This document shows, one piece after another, positions 62,853 to 64,000 of a DNA stretch of 64,000 nucleotides. The notes below the pieces were generated by a model that was given only the letters and a program-made list of their open reading frames with translations, did no database searches and was not told where the DNA came from. Each line of letters begins with the position of its first letter. Position 1 is the stretch's first letter. The DNA comes from Bacillota bacterium (GTDB lineage Bacteria; Bacillota; Clostridia; Acetivibrionales; DTU013): positions 127,056-191,055 of the forward strand of contig JAFABI010000010.1 of assembly GCA_023426125.1 (NCBI GenBank), given 5' to 3'. A program made the translations under genes and the position numbers.

Positions 62853-63755
62853 TTAAAAAATTCTATAGTCGTTGAACTTGTAAGCTAAAAAATAGGATAA
62901 CGAAACCAGCACAAAGGATATTGCCGATTTAAAGAGACCTACTGCCGCCGCGGGAGAATATTGTGAATTGGTAATACCTATCCTGTAAACAAAAGTATCA
63001 ATGATATCTCCGCTCTGGTAAACAATAGGGTTATACAATACTAATATCTGTTCGAATCCGGCATTTAATATCCCACCCAGGCTCAAGGTAATTGTAAGAA
63101 TTATAATCGGCGCCATAGCCGGAAGCGTTATATTCAGCATCTGAAGCCATCTTCCTCCTCCATCCACCTTAGCAGCTTCATATAAACTTTGATCGATTGA
63201 TGTTATTGCCGCCAGGTATATTATCATGTAATACCCGGCTCCTTTCCATATATCACTTATAACTACGATGATTGGGAACCATTTATTGTCCGTCATAAAC
63301 ATTGTCTGCTCAAGACCGGCAAGTTTCAACAGGCTATTTACCGGTCCGTCAAGAGAAAATATTTCTATTACGATGCTCCCCAGAATTGTCCAGGATAAAA
63401 AGTAGGGAATAAAAATACTTGTCTGAACCAGCTTTGAAAATCCCTTTCTGCTCACTTCATTTATCAGCAATGCGAGAATCAAAGGCACCAATATGCCAAA
63501 AACGATTTTAAGGATGGAAATATACAGAGTGTTCCAGAATGCCTGGGAAAAGTCCGGCATCCTGAATACGTATTTAAAATTCTCCAGACCGACCCACTCT
63601 GATCTTAAAAATCCCTTTACCGGATTAAAATTCTGAAAGGACATAACCAGCCCGAACATAGGTCCGTAAAAATAAACAAGTGTTAGAAAAAGGCCTGGAA
63701 GCAGCATTAAATGTAACGCCCTGTTGCTTTTTCTTCCCGTACCAGCCAATAGCAT
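62853..63755 (-). CDS. Carbohydrate ABC permease, LplB type
   Basis: 300 residues, six membrane helices; EAA loop YEAAKVDGGGRWLQMLNITLPAMAP, preceded by the family entry segment GPMFGLVMSFQNFNPVKGF. ATG 63755 follows AGGAGG; the frame upstream of it (to 63827) is not supported. It is the first permease of the importer and follows a probable solute-binding protein gene that runs off the right edge. Confidence 0.92.
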   Translation of the reverse strand: MLLAGTGRKSNRALHLMLLPGLFLTLVYFYGPMFGLVMSFQNFNPVKGFLRSEWVGLENFKYVFRMPDFSQAFWNTLYISILKIVFGILVPLILALLINEVSRKGFSKLVQTSIFIPYFLSWTILGSIVIEIFSLDGPVNSLLKLAGLEQTMFMTDNKWFPIIVVISDIWKGAGYYMIIYLAAITSIDQSLYEAAKVDGGGRWLQMLNITLPAMAPIIILTITLSLGGILNAGFEQILVLYNPIVYQSGDIIDTFVYRIGITNSQYSPAAAVGLFKSAISFVLVSLSYFLAYKFNDYRIF

Positions 63756-63842
63756 CAAATAACCTCCTGCCGTTGTAAGGCCTGCCGGGTAGTGGGGAAG
63801 GTAAATACACCTCCTCACTACCGGCATTCCGAAAATAATCTC

Positions 63843-64000
63843 TTATTTTACATTCTTAGAATACCAATCATTGACCTCCTTATAATAACTTTCATTTACT
63901 CGTATTATCTCGCTTAATCTTAGAATTCCATGCCAACTTGAAAACCTTTTTTGGACAAATGTTGAACATCAGTATAATATTGGATTATACCTGGTAGCCT
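63843..64000 (-). pseudogene. 3' end of a probable solute-binding protein, apparent frameshift
   Basis: Minus-strand sequence ending SYYKEVNDWYSKNVK and stop (63843-63845) looks like the tail of an Lpl-type substrate-binding protein, expected at this place in the operon. The frame is closed by TGA at 63971-63969. A different frame reads IIQYYTDVQ from the right edge, then stops. Joining the two by one shifted base near 63965 gives a continuous tail. It may be a real lesion or a sequence error at the window edge. Confidence 0.4.

Noticed and set aside
1..64000. tRNA genes and CRISPR arrays
   Set aside because: No GGTTCGAATCC-type T-arm with matching acceptor stem and no regularly spaced direct repeats were seen; a tRNAscan-SE and CRISPR search would be decisive.

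Overview
The window looks like chromosome of an anaerobic, spore-forming Clostridia-type Firmicute, probably a plant- or glycan-degrading lineage. Supporting signs are a SpoVB-type flippase, Spo0E-like genes, strong GGAGG-type ribosome binding sites with frequent GTG/TTG starts, three T-box leaders, an S-layer-homology protein, and YesM/YesN plus Lpl-type sugar import modules. Species cannot be fixed from sequence reading alone. No tRNA, rRNA, CRISPR array or intact insertion sequence was seen.

Layout. 1-5.9 kb: a heterodimeric drug-exporter-type ABC pair with a MarR regulator, an AAA/PD-(D/E)XK ATPase, a flavin split-barrel protein and an unknown protein. 6.2-13.2 kb: lactate permease, SpoVB-like flippase, a decayed Spo0E-like gene, and an SNF2 helicase/SWIM pair. 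13.3-22.6 kb: WG-repeat lipoprotein, a P-loop protein, an XRE/Spo0E-like divergent module with three operators, a small-protein/retropepsin pair, and a GyrI/AraC cluster with two proteins carrying a possibly C39-like domain. 22.8-31.8 kb: T-box plus MetRS, a Phd-Uma2 fusion with phased operators, a radical SAM protein, AraC with a Gfo/Idh-isomerase pair, and a CcdA-like redox protein. 32-41 kb: SLH protein, MnmC-like methyltransferase, Dabb protein, Fpg/Nei glycosylase, CorC/HlyC protein, chemoreceptor and AEC transporter. 41.2-52.2 kb: a glycan locus (BNR/sialidase-like enzyme, oxidoreductase, ABC importer, YesM/YesN pair). 52.4-60.2 kb: MazG-like protein, T-box plus ThrRS, ArgRS-like debris, methyltransferase, AlaRS plus T-box. 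60.4-64 kb: GH28-like enzyme and a second Lpl-type importer running off the right edge.

The most unusual aspect is the set of aminoacyl-tRNA synthetases. Three T-box-controlled, domain-reduced or motif-divergent enzymes (MetRS with KISTS in place of KMSKS; ThrRS without TGS and with a damaged editing motif; AlaRS without C-Ala) lie within 37 kb, together with remnants that look like a fourth, ArgRS. I infer that these are secondary copies, but this cannot be shown without the rest of the genome.

The window also carries several families of palindromic intergenic repeats. One copy appears to sit inside the MetRS T-box leader. Self-regulating small modules with visible operators (MarR, XRE/Spo0E, Phd-Uma2) are the best regulatory predictions.
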